Source: Tenacibaculum maritimum NCIMB 2154 (GTDB lineage Bacteria; Bacteroidota; Bacteroidia; Flavobacteriales; Flavobacteriaceae). From it: a stretch of DNA of 64,000 bases. The notes beneath the pieces were generated by a model, which saw nothing but the letters and a program-made list of their open reading frames with translations, was not told the origin of the DNA and did not search any database. The stretch spans positions 434,001-498,000 of the forward strand of contig NZ_LT634361.1 of the NCBI RefSeq assembly GCF_900119795.1. Reading direction: 5' to 3'. Positions 63,325 through 64,000 of the stretch are shown here, piece by piece. Within the stretch, counting starts at the first letter, position 1; each line of letters starts with the position of its first letter. Position numbers and translations under genes: made by a program.

Positions 63325-64000
63325 TGAAGAAATATACAAGTTTAAATGATATAGAAGATGTATCAGCACTTATTCAAAAAGCTATTTGTTTAAAAAAGAA
63401 CCCTTTTGCTTATAAGTCTTTAGGAAGAGATAAAACATTAGTTATGCTGTTTTTTAATTCGAGTTTAAGAACCCGTTTGAGTACCGAAAAGGCGGCGAAA
63501 AATTTAGGGATGGAAGTCATGACCTTAAATATAAATAATGCTTGGGGTTTAGAATTTGAAGAGCACGTAATTATGAATTTTGATAAAGCAGAGCATATTA
63601 AAGAAGCAGCTAAAGTTATTTCTCAATATGCAACGATTATTGGAATAAGAGCTTTTCCTAATTTAAAAGATAGGAATCGAGATGCGTCAGAATATGTTTT
63701 AAATGGATTCCAGAAATATGCAAGTGTCCCTATTGTTAATCTGGAAAGTGCTACAAGACATCCTTTGCAAGCGTTGGCGGATGCAATTACTATTGAGGAG
63801 TTAAAAACAAAAGAAAAACCGAAAGTAGTGCTGTCTTGGGCACCACACCCCAAAGCATTGCCGCAATCTGTAGTGAATTCATTTATAAAGATGATGCGTC
63901 GAGTAGGGGCTGATTTTACGATAACACATCCGCAAGGTTACGAACTCAATAGCAAAATAATTAGAGGGTTTTCAGTCAATTATAATCAGAAAGAAGCTTT
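63321..64000 (+). CDS. N-acyl(acetyl/succinyl)ornithine carbamoyltransferase (partial)
   Basis: About 226 residues before the window ends; the C-terminus is missing. Start is the ATG at 63321 (overlapping the argD stop) or 63324. The carbamoyl-phosphate loop reads FFNSSLRTRLSTEKAA, and ESATRHPLQALAD is the second signature. The N-acylornithine (ArgF') branch is typical of Bacteroidota. The rest of the pathway should follow downstream. Confidence 0.9.
   Translation, partial: MMKKYTSLNDIEDVSALIQKAICLKKNPFAYKSLGRDKTLVMLFFNSSLRTRLSTEKAAKNLGMEVMTLNINNAWGLEFEEHVIMNFDKAEHIKEAAKVISQYATIIGIRAFPNLKDRNRDASEYVLNGFQKYASVPIVNLESATRHPLQALADAITIEELKTKEKPKVVLSWAPHPKALPQSVVNSFIKMMRRVGADFTITHPQGYELNSKIIRGFSVNYNQKEA

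Overview
The window looks like chromosome of a marine member of the Flavobacteriaceae (Bacteroidota), probably near Tenacibaculum or Polaribacter. The reasons are AT-rich sequence, many promoters of the Bacteroidota type (TTG, about 17-20 bases, TAnnTTTG), GSCFA and TANFOR-type proteins, a zeaxanthin-type carotenoid operon, a quinol NO reductase and a Bacteroidota-type arginine operon. The genus is inference. No rRNA, tRNA or CRISPR array was recognised.

Layout. (1) 1-4.0 kb: a divergent anaerobic respiration locus. A Tat-exported S/N-oxide reductase and an outer-membrane porin face a tetrahaem cytochrome c and a periplasmic ferredoxin. Both promoters share one FNR-like box placed symmetrically between them. 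(2) 4.0-9.1 kb: housekeeping genes (DJ-1/PfpI, M48 protease, phenylalanine hydroxylase, rhodanese, GSCFA). (3) 9.1-21.6 kb: a MerR/B12-domain regulator of the CarH type, then a tightly packed operon for carotenoids, TspO, redox proteins and a photolyase. It reads as a light-stress regulon. (4) 21.7-25.9 kb: hydroxyacyl-CoA dehydrogenase, a small P-loop protein, and a LysR / haloalkane-dehalogenase-like divergent pair. (5) 25.9-35.3 kb: an accessory island of polymorphic toxins. It has a large TANFOR/fibronectin protein with a variable C-terminus, a deaminase toxin, an orphan toxin tip and candidate immunity genes, plus endonuclease V and regulator remnants. It is bracketed by about 0.4-kb direct repeats that carry 57-bp hairpin arrays, and outside these by two related gene tails. 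(6) 35.4-45.4 kb: lipoprotein propeller, AraC, alaS, M23 peptidase, MerR, LemA and TPM proteins, DUF423, MscS. (7) 45.6-52.8 kb: a 1228-residue phosphoesterase / kinase-like / outer-membrane-barrel fusion, then a thiol-redox repair operon with fused glutaredoxins and msrAB. (8) 53-58.1 kb: an HD-Pycsar-effector fusion and a nitric-oxide defence operon (Rrf2, membrane protein, RIC, qNOR) with repeated palindromic operators. (9) 58.2-64 kb: an arginine operon with a structured leader, running off the window.

The most novel parts are the toxin island and its repeat architecture, the CarH-type light regulon with a promoter palindrome, the kinase-like central module in the phosphoesterase fusion, and the symmetric FNR-box promoter pair.
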